Below, piece by piece: positions 1 through 7,668 of a stretch of 32,625 nt of DNA. The notes beneath the pieces are model-generated. The model was not told the DNA's origin. It saw nothing but the letters and a program-made list of their open reading frames with translations, and did not search any database. Every line of letters begins with the position of its first letter. Within the stretch, counting starts at the first letter, position 1. Where the stretch lies: positions 1 through 32,625 of the forward strand of contig JALSIU010000022.1 in assembly GCA_026989715.1 (NCBI GenBank), written 5' to 3'. The DNA comes from Methylomonas sp. GTDB lineage: Bacteria > Pseudomonadota > Gammaproteobacteria > Methylococcales > Methylomonadaceae. The translations under genes and the position numbers were made by a program.

Positions 1-839
1 GGCTTAGTAAAAATAGCACTACGGTCAACAGCTTCCAACTCAACCGGAAGTGCACCATTCCCTATCAAGCGATTATCGGCTCCCGCTAAGGTTAAGTTTA
101 ACTGCCCTGCATCCCCGCGCCAACTGAATGTCCCTAAGCCATTAAATACCTGGCTTTCTGATGCATCACGCCAGCCATCTTCCTGAAAATTTTGTAAGTC
201 AATAAAATACGCAAATTCACCATTATTCCAGCCACTGACTAATTCTTCATTATGTCGCCCCCACGAGCCACCGCTAACGGTCAAACTGTGCTCGGGAGCC
301 GTAAAACCTGTTTTGGTTTTCAGGGCGATAGCTCCCCCTAGGCTATTTAAACCATAAGCGGGGTTAGAGCCACCTTGCAAGCTCATGGTGTCTATCGCGC
401 CCTTAGGAATTAAATCCCAATGCACCGAATCGCCAAAAGGTTCATTAAAGCGAATACCATTGACATACATGGATAAGCCTTGCGGTAACCCCATTAAAGG
501 TGAAATAGTAAAACCACGATATTGCACATCAGGCTGCATGGGGTTATTTTGCGCATCATTAATGCTCACACTCCCCATATATTGATTCATATAATCAGCA
601 ATAGAGATACTTTGTGCTTTACGCAATTGTTCAGCCGTCATTAACTGCACACTCGCAGGCACTTTATTGACATCAAGCTCCCCACCTAAAGGCGTTGTGT
701 TAACAATGCTTAAAGCCTCTAGCTCTATCGGCTGTTCTGTTTTAACATCTGCCTCTTTATCTGCCGCTTGGACAGTTCCCAGCACAAAAACCGCCAGCAC
801 TCCATTTTGAAGAATTAATTTATTCATATAGCCCGACAT
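1..839 (-). CDS. TonB-dependent outer-membrane receptor, N-terminal part (runs off the window)
   Basis: My minus-strand translation is open from the start codon to base 1, giving about 275 residues. It begins with a hydrophobic signal peptide (MNKLILQNGVLAVFVLGTVQA), then a TonB-box-like stretch (ELEALSIVNTTPL), then a plug domain with LMTAEQLRKAQS, VQYRGFTISPLMG, YVNGIRFNEPFGD and GGSNPAYGLNSLGGAI. Those are the usual plug motifs of TonB receptors; the barrel lies mostly outside the window. Two in-frame ATGs exist, at 839 and 827; 827 gives the cleaner signal peptide and neither has a clear Shine-Dalgarno. Such receptors import scarce substrates through the outer membrane using TonB energy. 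It is divergent from the Pho-box-driven pst operon, so a phosphorus-related substrate is possible but only inferred. The substrate cannot be read from this part. Confidence 0.88.
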   Translation of the reverse strand, partial: MSGYMNKLILQNGVLAVFVLGTVQAADKEADVKTEQPIELEALSIVNTTPLGGELDVNKVPASVQLMTAEQLRKAQSISIADYMNQYMGSVSINDAQNNPMQPDVQYRGFTISPLMGLPQGLSMYVNGIRFNEPFGDSVHWDLIPKGAIDTMSLQGGSNPAYGLNSLGGAIALKTKTGFTAPEHSLTVSGGSWGRHNEELVSGWNNGEFAYFIDLQNFQEDGWRDASESQVFNGLGTFSWRGDAGQLNLTLAGADNRLIGNGALPVELEAVDRSAIFTK

Positions 840-903
840 AAAAAATTTTAAAAAACAGGAATTCTAGACGCTATACCATATAAAGAATATAGGACTTTTT
901 CCC

Positions 904-919
904 GATCTCGTATGAGATC
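904..919. promoter_or_regulatory. Inverted repeat GATCTC-GTAT-GAGATC, possible operator
   Basis: A perfect 6-bp inverted repeat with a 4-base spacer lies in the divergent region, 77-92 bases upstream of the receptor ATG at 827 and upstream of the pst Pho box. Its symmetry fits a dimeric repressor or activator site. I do not recognise the regulator, and a chance dyad is possible. Confidence 0.3.
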
Positions 920-972
920 TATAAATAAAGTAAGTACAGATTCAATTCATGAGCTCATTTTTAAACCCCGGA

Positions 973-990
973 CTGTCATAGTTCTGTCAT
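973..990 (+). promoter_or_regulatory. Pho box (PhoB-binding site) of the pst operon
   Basis: The 18 bases CTGTCATAGTTCTGTCAT form two direct 7-mers CTGTCAT separated by 4 bases. This nearly equals the E. coli PhoB consensus. The site ends 10 bases before a perfect TATAAT, the spacing at which PhoB substitutes for a -35 element, and lies just upstream of pstS. The operon is therefore expected to be induced by phosphate starvation. Confidence 0.93.
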
Positions 991-1000
991 ATTCGATTCA

Positions 1001-1006
1001 TATAAT
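1001..1006 (+). promoter_or_regulatory. -10 element of the pst promoter
   Basis: A perfect TATAAT sits 10 bases after the Pho box. Transcription should start near 1013, leaving a leader of about 24 bases before pstS. The ribosome site AGGAA at 1026-1030 precedes the ATG at 1037. Confidence 0.8.
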
Positions 1007-1036
1007 CTTAATTATTAAAAATAATAGGAATTTCAA

Positions 1037-2107
1037 ATGATAACTCATAAATCTATTTTACCTTTTATGGTAGGTTCACTCTTTGCCATCAGTGCCGCCA
1101 CAACAGCACAGGCGCGTGAACAAATCAAAATTGTTGGTTCATCAACTGTTTACCCCTTTTCTAGCTCAGTTGCCGAGGAATTAGGCGCGACCACAAACAA
1201 TCCGACACCGATTGTTGAATCAACCGGTTCAGGTGGCGGTATGAAATTATTTTGTAAAGGTAATGGCTTAAATACACCTGATATTACCAATGCCTCACGC
1301 CGCATGAAAGTAAAAGAATTTGAAATGTGTGCCAAAAATGGCGTAACGGATATTACTGAAGCTGTTATTGGTTTTGATGGTATTGCCATTGCACAAAATA
1401 AAAATAGTGCGCCATTATTACTGACTAAAAAACAATTACTACTTGCCGTTGCTGAGGAAGTCCCGACAGCAGATGGCAAAAGCTTAATTAGAAATCCATA
1501 TAAAAAATGGAATGAAATTGATGCCAGCCTACCGGATAGAGAAATTATCATCTATGGCCCACCGACTAGCTCGGGGACTCGCGATGCTTTTGAAGATATG
1601 ATTATGAAAGCACAAACCAAAAAAATGGATGTCTACACCTCCTTATATCAGACAGATAAGGTAAAAAATAAAGGCTATAAAAAATATCATAAAATTAGAC
1701 AAGATGGCGTTTATGTTCCCTCTGGTGAAAATGATAATTTAATCGTACAAAAGCTGGATAAAAACCCAGCAGCCATTGGCATATTCGGCTATAGCTTTTT
1801 AATGGAAAATGATGATAAAGTAAGCGCGGCAAGAATTGAAGGCATGGTGCCCACACCAACAACCATTTCGACAGGAACTTATCCTATTTCGCGTTCATTA
1901 TTTTTCTATGTTAAAAATTCACATAGAGCCTCTGTTCCGGCCATAGATCAATATGTTAAATTATTTATGGGTGAAAACATGATTGGCAATGACGGTCTTT
2001 TAGCTGAGCTTGGCCTAATTTCTCTGCCCGATGCACAACGCACCGCTATTAGAGCAAGTGTTATGCAACATAAGAAACTGACACTAGATGATTTAACTAA
2101 CAAATAA
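1037..2107 (+). CDS. pstS: Phosphate ABC transporter, periplasmic phosphate-binding protein
   Basis: A 356-residue exported protein that captures inorganic phosphate in the periplasm and passes it to PstCA. Residues 1-26 form a signal peptide with an AQA cleavage site. The mature start has KIVGSSTVYPFSSSVAEEL (about 31-49), then ESTGSGGGMK (61-70) and PPTSSGTRDAFED (175-187). These three stretches carry the Ser/Thr/Arg/Asp residues that line the phosphate pocket in PstS proteins. The ATG has an AGGAA 7 bases upstream and sits directly behind the Pho box and TATAAT. It is first in pstSCAB-phoU and is separated from pstC by a terminator-like hairpin, so it is probably made in excess of the membrane parts. 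Confidence 0.96.
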   Translation: MITHKSILPFMVGSLFAISAATTAQAREQIKIVGSSTVYPFSSSVAEELGATTNNPTPIVESTGSGGGMKLFCKGNGLNTPDITNASRRMKVKEFEMCAKNGVTDITEAVIGFDGIAIAQNKNSAPLLLTKKQLLLAVAEEVPTADGKSLIRNPYKKWNEIDASLPDREIIIYGPPTSSGTRDAFEDMIMKAQTKKMDVYTSLYQTDKVKNKGYKKYHKIRQDGVYVPSGENDNLIVQKLDKNPAAIGIFGYSFLMENDDKVSAARIEGMVPTPTTISTGTYPISRSLFFYVKNSHRASVPAIDQYVKLFMGENMIGNDGLLAELGLISLPDAQRTAIRASVMQHKKLTLDDLTNK

Positions 2108-2129
2108 CATGATCTAACGTACAAATTAG

Positions 2130-2165
2130 CAACCTAAGCTAAATATTTGGCTTGGGTTGTTTTTT
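2130..2165 (+). terminator. Intercistronic terminator/attenuator between pstS and pstC
   Basis: CAACCTAAGC (2130-2139) pairs with GCTTGGGTTG (2150-2159) through ten positions with one G-U wobble. The stem extends into the A/T-rich bases 2140-2149 and is followed by six T (2160-2165). This is the layout of a Rho-independent terminator, 23 bases after the pstS stop. Because pstC has no visible promoter of its own, it most likely acts as a partial terminator that lowers pstCAB-phoU expression relative to pstS. Confidence 0.72.
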
Positions 2166-2185
2166 ATTATGGATGGAGTATTTTT

Positions 2186-3115
2186 TTGAAACCTTTTGCA
2201 CTAAAAAATCGTCATCACGGACTAAAAGAGCAAATAATCCACTTTTGCTTAATCAGTGCCGCAACCGTTTCTATTTTAACGACCTTTGGCGTATTATTCT
2301 CCATTTTATTTGAAGCAATCGAATTTTTTCAAATGCGTAGCTTTTGGTACTTCATCACAGGAACAGAATGGTCGCCTGGGGTCGATGACAGCAAATTTGG
2401 GGCAGTACCTATTTTTGCCGGTACCTTTATGATTACCTTGATCGCTATGGCGGTTGCTGTACCTATTGGTTTAGGCAGCGCCATTTTCCTTAGTGAATAT
2501 GCTTCAGATTTTTTACGTGATAAATTAAAACCCTTGCTCGAAATACTAGCCGGTATTCCAACGGTTGTTTATGGTTTTTTTGCGGCGATTACCGTTGCAC
2601 CGGCAATTGTCAACTTTTTTGATAGCTTAGGTATTCACGCTTCTTTTAATAGCGCGTTAGCCAGCGGTATCGTTATGGGCATTATGATTATTCCTGTTAT
2701 TTCCTCTTTAAGTGATGATGTCATTCGAGCCGTTCCTGACTCACAACGCAAAGCATCTCTTGCATTAGGCATGACTCAAGGAGAGACCATTAGCTCCATC
2801 GTGTTACCTTCTGCACTGCCCGGCATTATTTCTGCCATTATCTTAGGTTTATCCAAAGCCCTCGGTGAAACCATGATTGTGGTCATGGCTGCCGGCCTAC
2901 GCCCCAACCTTTCTTGGAACCCTTTAGAAGATATGACTACGGTAACCGTTCGAATTGTCGATGCTCTCGTTGGCGACAACGAATTTAACTCTCCGGACAC
3001 CTTATCAGCCTTTGCTTTGGGTTTAGTCTTATTCGTTGTCACATTAATACTCAATATTATCTCTATCAGCTTGATTCGTAAATTTAAAGAAAAATACAAG
3101 GTCAATACTTTATGA
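2186..3115 (+). CDS. pstC: Phosphate ABC transporter permease PstC
   Basis: This is an inner-membrane channel subunit of the Pst system, 309 residues from a TTG start at 2186. I prefer that start because GGAG (2175-2178) precedes it by 7 bases and it gives the typical polar start MKPFALKNRHHGLKEQ before the first membrane helix. An open frame continues upstream to a TTG at 2147, but those codons lie inside the intercistronic hairpin. The permease core has about six helices and the EAA-like loop that contacts PstB (DSQRKASLALGMTQGET), followed by LPSALPGIISAIILG and ALGETMIVVMAAG. The stop overlaps the pstA start by 4 bases (ATGA), so translation is coupled. Confidence 0.94.
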   Translation: MKPFALKNRHHGLKEQIIHFCLISAATVSILTTFGVLFSILFEAIEFFQMRSFWYFITGTEWSPGVDDSKFGAVPIFAGTFMITLIAMAVAVPIGLGSAIFLSEYASDFLRDKLKPLLEILAGIPTVVYGFFAAITVAPAIVNFFDSLGIHASFNSALASGIVMGIMIIPVISSLSDDVIRAVPDSQRKASLALGMTQGETISSIVLPSALPGIISAIILGLSKALGETMIVVMAAGLRPNLSWNPLEDMTTVTVRIVDALVGDNEFNSPDTLSAFALGLVLFVVTLILNIISISLIRKFKEKYKVNTL

Positions 3116-4296
3116 GTAATTATTCGGGTTCACAAGCTAGCAATCCTTTTTATGACCCTTCACTAAATAAGCGTCACTTCAAAGCCAAAGCATTTAAAAG
3201 CTTTAGTATTGCCGCTATTATTTTTTCTATTAGCTTTCTGATATTTTTCCTAGGAGATATGGTTTATAAAGGCCTGCCGGCATTCCAGCAGTCTTATATC
3301 CAAATTGAAGTAACCTATACTGAAAAAACCATTGCCTTTACCCGCAAAGCAATTGATAGAAAATACCGCAAAGTCGTAAGTCGAGCCTGGCTGAGAGACA
3401 TTCCTAAACGCGTCAAAGCTAATCCGGAACTACTAGGCACCACACAAATGACATGGGTTTTATTAAATCATCAAGTAGATCAATATTTAAAAGGCCATTA
3501 TTACAAAGTCAAAGCAAAAGACCTTAAACTAATCCAAGCCATGCAAGAGCAGGGTAAAATAGAACTACATTTTAATAAAATCTTCTTTACGCACGGTGAT
3601 TCCAAAATACCCGAGAATTCAGGATTTAAATCTGCTGTTGTCGGTTCTATCTTGACATTATTAGTCACCATGGTAGTTGCCTTCCCATTAGGTGTGATGA
3701 CAGCCGTTTATCTAGAAGAATTTGCCGAAGATAATCGCTGGACACAACTGGTCGAAGTCAATATCAACAATCTGGCTGCGATTCCTTCTATTTTATTTGG
3801 TTTATTAGGGCTGGCCGTGTTTATCGCTTTGTTTGGCATGCCAAGAAGCTCTCCCTTAGTCGGCGGCCTAACCTTAGCGCTGATGACACTACCCATTATC
3901 ATTGTCAGTGCACGCGCTGCCTTACGCAGTGTGCCCGACAGTATCCGGCAAGCAGGTTATGGCTTAGGACTCACTAAAGTACAAGTGGTACAAGACCATG
4001 TATTACCCTTGGCTTTTCCTGGTATTATGACAGGTTCCATTATTGGACTTTCACAAGCCATGGGCGAAACGGCACCGCTGATTATCATCGGTATGATTGC
4101 TTTTATTCCTGATGCTCCCAGCTCCATTTTTGAATCGGCCACCGTGATGCCGGCACAATTATTTACTTGGGCAGGCATGCCGGAGCGAGCCTATGTAGAA
4201 CGTACTGCTGCAGGTATTATGCTATTAATCAGTGTATTAATTTCATTAAATACCCTTGCAATTTATTTAAGAAAGCGATTCGAGGTTAAATGGTAA
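3112..4296 (+). CDS. pstA: Phosphate ABC transporter permease PstA with enlarged first periplasmic loop
   Basis: Second channel subunit of the Pst importer, 394 residues, longer than the roughly 300 of E. coli PstA. Helix 1 is at about 31-50. Residues 55-170 form an extra, charged, presumably periplasmic segment, and the permease core runs from 172 to the end. The core shows the PstB-contacting loop (DSIRQAGYGLGLTKVQV) and LPLAFPGIMTGSIIGLSQAMGETAPL. Long PstA proteins with an added N-terminal region (DUF3333-like) are known in other proteobacteria; whether this segment belongs to that family needs a profile search. It overlaps pstC by 4 bases and its stop directly abuts the pstB ATG. Confidence 0.94.
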   Translation: MSNYSGSQASNPFYDPSLNKRHFKAKAFKSFSIAAIIFSISFLIFFLGDMVYKGLPAFQQSYIQIEVTYTEKTIAFTRKAIDRKYRKVVSRAWLRDIPKRVKANPELLGTTQMTWVLLNHQVDQYLKGHYYKVKAKDLKLIQAMQEQGKIELHFNKIFFTHGDSKIPENSGFKSAVVGSILTLLVTMVVAFPLGVMTAVYLEEFAEDNRWTQLVEVNINNLAAIPSILFGLLGLAVFIALFGMPRSSPLVGGLTLALMTLPIIIVSARAALRSVPDSIRQAGYGLGLTKVQVVQDHVLPLAFPGIMTGSIIGLSQAMGETAPLIIIGMIAFIPDAPSSIFESATVMPAQLFTWAGMPERAYVERTAAGIMLLISVLISLNTLAIYLRKRFEVKW

Positions 4297-5067
4297 ATGA
4301 GCCAAAAAAATAGCACAAAAATTTCAGTACAAAATCTGAATTTACATTATGGCGACAACCATGCATTACATGGTATTGATATGGATATTCACACCAATCA
4401 AATTACAGCACTCATTGGCCCTTCCGGTTGTGGTAAATCAACCTTTTTACGCTGCCTTAACCGCATGAATGACTTAATTAAAAGTGTGCGCATTGAGGGT
4501 AAAGTCATTATTGATAATAAAAACATTTATGATAAAGATGTAGACGAAGTTGCCGTACGTAAACGTATCGGCATGGTCTTTCAGCAACCTAACCCATTCC
4601 CCAAATCTATTTATGAAAATGTCGCCTACGCTCCTCTTAAACATGGCATTACCCAAAAAGGAAGCACCTGCGATGAGCTCGTTGAAAAATCATTAATACA
4701 AGCCGGCCTATGGAATGAAGTCAAAGATAAGCTCAGTACACCCGGTACTTCACTTTCCGGTGGCCAGCAACAACGCTTATGTATTGCCCGTACTATTGCC
4801 ATATCCCCTGATGTTATTTTAATGGATGAACCGACTTCCGCCTTAGACCCTATTTCCACTGAAAAAATAGAGGCCTTAATGCTGGAGTTAAAGCAACAAT
4901 ATAGTATTATTATTGTAACTCACAACATGCAACAAGCTGGGCGAGTTGCGGATATGACTGCATTTTTTCATCTAGGAGACCTTATTGAATATGCAGAAAC
5001 CGAGACTATATTCATTAACCCCGCCAAACAAAAAACCGAAGATTATATAACAGGGAGATATGGTTAA
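4297..5067 (+). CDS. pstB: Phosphate ABC transporter ATP-binding protein
   Basis: A cytoplasmic ATPase of the Pst importer, 256 residues, the normal length. Visible motifs are Walker A GPSGCGKS (41-48), the Q-loop in VFQQPNPFP, the ABC signature LSGGQQQR (153-160), Walker B VILMDEP (173-179, catalytic E178) and the H-loop VTHN (H209). The ATG follows the pstA stop without a gap, and the stop overlaps the phoU ATG by one base (TAATG), so the operon is tightly coupled. Confidence 0.97.
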   Translation: MSQKNSTKISVQNLNLHYGDNHALHGIDMDIHTNQITALIGPSGCGKSTFLRCLNRMNDLIKSVRIEGKVIIDNKNIYDKDVDEVAVRKRIGMVFQQPNPFPKSIYENVAYAPLKHGITQKGSTCDELVEKSLIQAGLWNEVKDKLSTPGTSLSGGQQQRLCIARTIAISPDVILMDEPTSALDPISTEKIEALMLELKQQYSIIIVTHNMQQAGRVADMTAFFHLGDLIEYAETETIFINPAKQKTEDYITGRYG

Positions 5068-5744
5068 TGCTACCAACTGAAACAGAGAAACTAGATCATA
5101 TTTTGCAAGATATGATCCGCTTAGGTGATAAAACGCTAAAACTGAATGAAGAAATTTTAGAAAAACTAGAACACGGCTCAATAGATAACTTAACAGAGAT
5201 AACAGTTTATCCTAAAAAAGAGTGGCTACAAGATATTGCAAAAATTGACACGCAAATTATTCAAGCTTTTGCACTCTATACCCCCGAGGCACGTGACCTC
5301 CGGCAACTAGTCGCCTTCCTAAAAGTAACGAACGAATTAGACCGCATTGTCAATAGTAGCCGCTCATTTATACGCGACTTTCCTTATGTTTTATCTAAAG
5401 ATATCGATAAAAGCTTTATTCTGGAATATGCCATTCCTTTACAAAAAACTTGTGTCATAGCTGTACAAAATGCCGTAACACTGTTTGCAGAAGATGACAA
5501 ACAAGCCGTTACAGAGCTTTATAAAGCCGTCGTCGTTGAAGAAGGAAAAAATGATGAGCTATATAAAATCATTGAAAAAAGTTTATTAAAAAAAATCAAT
5601 GACGATATTCAGCTATCTAATGAATATCAAGGCATTATGTTTGCCTTACGCCGCCTGGAAAAAATAGCAGACCGTGCCTTAAGCATTGCCTATTTAATGC
5701 ACTTCGCCAAAATTGGTGGTGAAATTAATAAAATGGTCAACTAA
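5067..5744 (+). CDS. phoU: Phosphate-signalling regulator PhoU
   Basis: A 225-residue all-helical cytoplasmic protein. PhoU family members link the Pst transporter to the PhoR sensor and keep PhoB off when phosphate is plentiful. The two PhoU repeats show the expected metal-binding signatures: ELDRIVNSS in the first and LRRLEKIADRA in the second. It is the last gene of the pst operon, and a GGGAG lies upstream of the ATG inside the end of pstB. No phoB or phoR is in the window, so the two-component partner is encoded elsewhere. Confidence 0.94.
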   Translation: MLPTETEKLDHILQDMIRLGDKTLKLNEEILEKLEHGSIDNLTEITVYPKKEWLQDIAKIDTQIIQAFALYTPEARDLRQLVAFLKVTNELDRIVNSSRSFIRDFPYVLSKDIDKSFILEYAIPLQKTCVIAVQNAVTLFAEDDKQAVTELYKAVVVEEGKNDELYKIIEKSLLKKINDDIQLSNEYQGIMFALRRLEKIADRALSIAYLMHFAKIGGEINKMVN

Positions 5745-5784
5745 GGATCAAAAATTTTATAAACTCTCAGCCCTAACCATAATC

Positions 5785-5841
5785 AGGGTGGCAAGGTAAG
5801 CCCTCGGATTTCCACCCTAAACTATTTCTCTTTAAAGAGAA
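5785..5841 (+). terminator. Candidate 3' structures of the pst operon
   Basis: AGGGTGG (5785-5791) pairs with CCACCCT (5812-5818) around a 20-base loop. It is followed by the 16-base perfect palindrome TTCTCTTTAAAGAGAA (5826-5841). Neither has a long T-run, so this looks more like an mRNA-stabilising or Rho-assisted end than a classical terminator. Confidence 0.4.
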
Positions 5842-5845
5842 TATT

Positions 5846-5862
5846 AGATATATATTATATCT
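5846..5862. repeat. A/T-rich near-perfect palindrome upstream of the small membrane gene
   Basis: AGATATA-TAT-TATATCT has 7-bp arms and a 3-base centre, 42 bases before the GTG at 5904. It could be an operator or a promoter-region dyad. A/T-rich dyads arise by chance, so the support is weak. Confidence 0.25.
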
Positions 5863-5903
5863 GTTAGCGATATGAAAATAGTGCTACTTTTAAATGCGAG
5901 ACT

Positions 5904-6284
5904 GTGACGCATAAATTAAGGCTGATTTTGTTAATTATTGGAACGTCTATTGTAATAGTTTCAGCTATCCTCATAGTAGTCGATGGGATAGCGATAATAT
6001 TCACCTATGCCTCACTCATATTCGTCATAACCTCGATTGGAGTAAAAAATAAAAAAATTCTGGGAGTGTATTGCTTGGTATTTATTATCGCAAACCTAAT
6101 ATTCGGCTGGAGAATTTACACTGATAAACAGGTGTCAAATAACCAGGTAACACCTTTAAATCACACATTATTCTTATCTTGTAGCAATAAAATGTTCCAA
6201 GGAGTCAGTAGCCGGCAAGCTGAACTCACAATAGAACAAAAAAACCTGTTCGATCAATGTATGAAGCAAGAGACACAACGGTAG
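5904..6284 (+). CDS. Small membrane protein of unknown function
   Basis: A 126-residue open frame from a GTG start with only a weak GCGAG upstream. I do not recognise the family. The first 80 residues contain three hydrophobic segments: LRLILLIIGTSIVIVSAILIV, IAIIFTYASLIFVITSIGV and ILGVYCLVFIIANLIFGW. A polar tail (about 81-126) follows, with two cysteines (SCSNKMFQ and FDQCMKQ) and repeated Gln, and it ends ETQR. Three-helix proteins of this type have many possible roles and none can be assigned. It follows the pst operon on the same strand after 159 bases of palindrome-rich DNA, so it may be separately transcribed. Confidence 0.6.
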   Translation: MTHKLRLILLIIGTSIVIVSAILIVVDGIAIIFTYASLIFVITSIGVKNKKILGVYCLVFIIANLIFGWRIYTDKQVSNNQVTPLNHTLFLSCSNKMFQGVSSRQAELTIEQKNLFDQCMKQETQR

Positions 6285-6355
6285 TATCGTTATATTTGAA
6301 GGTTGCAGCTCTAGTTAATAGTCAATTCATAGCTAACAACAAGTGCGAGTGTTTT

Positions 6356-7315
6356 TTACATTTCTTCATAAAACACAAGCCTATCTCTTCCTGAATGTTT
6401 AGCATGATATAGTGCCGCATCTGCATCACCTAATAATGCTACCGGCATCGATTCACTATCAATATGGGTCACCCCCATACTGACCGTGATCTTACCCACC
6501 ATTGGAAACTGATATTGTGCAACCGCTTTTCTAAAACGCTCCAATACCATTCGGGCAAAATCCATTTCCACTAAGTTAAGAATCACAACAAACTCTTCGC
6601 CACCAAAGCGAAACAGAAAATCATTATAACGAAAGCTTTGCTCCATTAACTGACTAAAGTGCAACAGTACCTCATCGCCACATTGATGCCCATACTCATC
6701 ATTCACGCGCTTAAAATAATCAATATCCAGCATCGCAATCCAAGAGCCTTTATCATGTAACTCTCGATGTAATTGATGCTCACGAAAATAATCACATACC
6801 TGAAAAAAACGGCTATCAAAAGTTTGTCTATTCGGCAAATGCGTCAGCAAATCTCGCTCTTTATAATCATGCAAAATGACTTGATTAGTATATATAGCAA
6901 GTAAGTAACGAAATACATCCAACATGGCAGTATTAATCTGCCCCATTATTAATATGGCTCGCTCAGGTCCGACACAATGATGCACTTGCATTAATGCCAA
7001 TTTCTCTGCTTTAAAATCGACAACTTGTAATACATCACCACTTGGCATATTGCTTAATAATTCAATATACTCATCATCTTGCTCTAATAACGTAAAATCA
7101 ACCGGGAACCTACGAATCACTTTTTTAGTGATATCTGGTTCACCGCTAGACTTTACTTGCCTGCCCGCATAAACTTCATAGGCATTTACCTCTGTAACAC
7201 CCGCAATAGATGTTAATATCGCCACTATTTCATTGGTTAAGCAATTAAAATCAACTTGTTTCGTTAAACGAATTGACCAATCAAAAGCCTGCTCAGCCGT
7301 GACATGAATGCACAT
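6356..7315 (-). CDS. GGDEF diguanylate cyclase with an unassigned N-terminal sensor region
   Basis: A soluble 319-residue protein that should make cyclic di-GMP from two GTP. The C-terminal half (about 150-317) is a complete GGDEF domain: DLLTHLPNR (155-163), metal-binding AMLDIDYFKRVNDEYGH (194-210), active-site GGEEF (238-242) and the allosteric RxxD I-site RYND (229-232) exactly five residues before it. It should therefore be active and product-inhibited. Residues 1-145 have no membrane helix and look like a GAF-type sensory fold, but I cannot assign it. The ATG lies 4 bases after the hinT stop, with GCAGG upstream, so this gene is probably the tail of the dnaX-recR-hinT unit. Confidence 0.93.
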   Translation of the reverse strand: MCIHVTAEQAFDWSIRLTKQVDFNCLTNEIVAILTSIAGVTEVNAYEVYAGRQVKSSGEPDITKKVIRRFPVDFTLLEQDDEYIELLSNMPSGDVLQVVDFKAEKLALMQVHHCVGPERAILIMGQINTAMLDVFRYLLAIYTNQVILHDYKERDLLTHLPNRQTFDSRFFQVCDYFREHQLHRELHDKGSWIAMLDIDYFKRVNDEYGHQCGDEVLLHFSQLMEQSFRYNDFLFRFGGEEFVVILNLVEMDFARMVLERFRKAVAQYQFPMVGKITVSMGVTHIDSESMPVALLGDADAALYHAKHSGRDRLVFYEEM

Positions 7316-7319
7316 GCAT

Positions 7320-7658
7320 TTAACCTGCCGGCCAACTCATTTGTCGGCCACCTAATAGGTGCAAATGTAAATGATAAACTTCTTGGCCGCCAGCGGCATT
7401 ACAATTGATGACAGTGCGGTAACCCGTATCGGCAATCCCTTCGGAAGCTGCAATCTGTGCAACCGTTTGCAATAAATGTCCAGCTAATGATGGATCTTGC
7501 AAATCATTTAAAGTCGCCACATGTTGTTTGGGAATTACTAAAATATGCGTTGGCGCTTTAGGGTTAATATCCCGAAAAGCAAGTACACGCTCATCTTCAA
7601 AAACCTTATCAACCGGTATTGCCTGATTTACCATCTTACAAAATAAACAATCTGTCAT
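7320..7658 (-). CDS. hinT: HIT-family purine nucleoside phosphoramidase (HinT)
   Basis: A 112-residue HIT protein of standard length. The catalytic histidine triad is YHLHLHLL (95-102), the N-terminal part has the typical CLFCKMV and VFEDERVLAFRDINPKAPTHILVIPKQH, and the C-terminal MSWPAG completes the active site in HinT enzymes. Family members hydrolyse AMP-lysine and aminoacyl-adenylates. A strong AGGAAAGGGG directly precedes the ATG. It lies 10 bases after recR. Confidence 0.95.
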   Translation of the reverse strand: MTDCLFCKMVNQAIPVDKVFEDERVLAFRDINPKAPTHILVIPKQHVATLNDLQDPSLAGHLLQTVAQIAASEGIADTGYRTVINCNAAGGQEVYHLHLHLLGGRQMSWPAG

Positions 7659-7668
7659 CCCCTTTCCT

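Noticed and set aside
2147..2185. Upstream TTG start of pstC at 2147
   Set aside because: Its codons lie within the pstS-pstC hairpin and T-run and have no ribosome site; TTG at 2186 has GGAG at proper distance and the expected PstC N-terminus.
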